Of a stretch of DNA of 63,520 bases, positions 63,183 to 63,520 are shown piece by piece. The translations under genes and the position numbers were made by a program. The notes beneath the pieces were generated by a model, which ran no database searches, was not told the DNA's origin, and saw only the letters and a program-made list of their open reading frames with translations. Origin of the DNA: Bryobacterales bacterium (GTDB lineage: Bacteria > Acidobacteriota > Terriglobia > Bryobacterales > Bryobacteraceae); NCBI GenBank assembly GCA_003142185.1, contig PLOR01000097.1, positions 1 through 63,520 on the forward strand. The letters are read 5' to 3'. The stretch's first letter is position 1. Every line of letters starts with the position of its first letter.

Positions 63183-63447
63183 TGAGATTCTCCTTCTCGT
63201 TCTTGGCATACACGGAGATGAAGTATACTGCCTCGGGCGCGGCAAAGTAGTAAATCACCCTTACACCACCGCGTTTCCCTGTCCCGCTCCGCGCCCACCG
63301 CGCCTTCCGCATGCCGCCTCCGCCCGCAATGCGCGGGTGACGTTCCGGGTCGTCGGCAATATGCCGCTCCATCTCGTCCTGGACCTTTGCATCGAGTAAC
63401 CTCGCCGCCTCACGTTGATAGCGCGGGAGCAGGAAGAGGCGGCGCAT
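63064..63447 (-). CDS. RelE/HigB-type toxin
   Basis: 127 residues starting at ATG 63447. Family features: RRLFLLPRYQREAARLL (start helix), IAGGGGMRKARWARSGTGKR (active-site strand with basic residues) and GVRVIYYFAAPEAVYFISVYAKNEKENLSDAEKQAL. HigB-type toxins cut mRNA at the ribosome. The last 35-40 residues are a basic tail encoded within the antitoxin overlap and may not be needed. The toxin-first order is that of higBA. An in-frame start at 63495 is upstream of the promoter and rejected. Confidence 0.87.
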   Translation of the reverse strand: MRRLFLLPRYQREAARLLDAKVQDEMERHIADDPERHPRIAGGGGMRKARWARSGTGKRGGVRVIYYFAAPEAVYFISVYAKNEKENLSDAEKQALSKILKPIKQQEHKARSRTGRIGETNRATHEE

Positions 63448-63453
63448 ATCTGG

Positions 63454-63482
63454 ATTGTACTGCGGCAATGCCGCAGTTGCAA
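63454..63482 (-). promoter_or_regulatory. Toxin-antitoxin promoter with palindromic operator filling its spacer
   Basis: Reading the minus strand: -35 TTGCAA (63482-63477), a 17-nt spacer (63476-63460) that is exactly the inverted repeat CTGCGGCA-T-TGCCGCAG, then -10 TACAAT (63459-63454), then 6 nt to ATG 63447. The operator position means a bound HTH dimer would block RNA polymerase. No Shine-Dalgarno sits between -10 and ATG, so the toxin message should be leaderless. Confidence 0.7.
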
Positions 63483-63520
63483 CCCGCCACGCCATGACTC
63501 GCGCCGTACCACAACTATTC

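Overview
The window is a GC-rich (high-60s percent by eye), gene-dense bacterial chromosome segment. Gene content points to Acidobacteriota, probably a Solibacter/Bryobacter-type soil organism: several envelope proteins with TPR, VIT/VWA or propeller repeats, CarboxypepD-TonB receptor, ECF sigma factors, plant-polymer enzymes (pectinesterase, GH31), GltA-type flavoproteins, and small palindromic repeats between genes. The taxonomic call is inference; no rRNA is present. One tRNA (Leu, anticodon UAG) is seen. No CRISPR array, prophage or insertion sequence was recognised.

Layout. 1-6.9 kb: a Tat-exported histidinol-phosphate-aminotransferase-like enzyme, then a patch of small genes around tRNA-Leu with three toxin-antitoxin-like modules (an RHH pair, an intact MNT/HEPN pair, and an MNT/HEPN pair whose HEPN gene is frameshifted), small zinc-ribbon proteins and DUF3467. 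6.9-12.2 kb: a fused NfnA-NfnB flavoprotein followed by a rubrerythrin-like protein, then glpK-glpF on the other strand. 12.3-16.8 kb: a secreted unknown, a pectinesterase bracketed by palindromic repeats, and an ECF sigma/membrane protein/serine hydrolase operon. 16.9-23.5 kb: a tripartite RND efflux operon in the order pump-adaptor-outer membrane channel.

23.7-39.75 kb (minus strand): the most interesting part, a translationally coupled run of six genes plus a trailing M48 protease: membrane-anchored beta-propeller, VIT/VWA protein, a 2398-residue TPR protein, a DUF3352-like exported protein, a minimal penicillin-binding transpeptidase and a SpoIID/LytB-type protein. All appear exported, and the last members act on peptidoglycan or proteins. 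I propose it as an undescribed envelope system, possibly coupling sensing and scaffolding to wall remodelling.

40-50 kb: a Lys/Ala-rich repeat protein, a PA14-containing GH31 glycosidase, homoserine dehydrogenase, a solitary nuoB, malQ, a membrane TPR protein and a bacteriohemerythrin. 49.6-56 kb: an ECF sigma/RskA-like anti-sigma pair followed by DUF4331, TPR and TonB-receptor genes that look like one functional unit. 56-63.5 kb: an exported PreP-like M16 protease, a lysozyme-like protein, DUF2277, a Tat-exported TIM-barrel isomerase, a DUF2971 protein and a HigBA-type module whose promoter spacer is exactly a 17-bp inverted repeat.

Several genes have a -10-like hexamer only 5-9 nt before the start codon and no Shine-Dalgarno, suggesting leaderless transcripts are common here.
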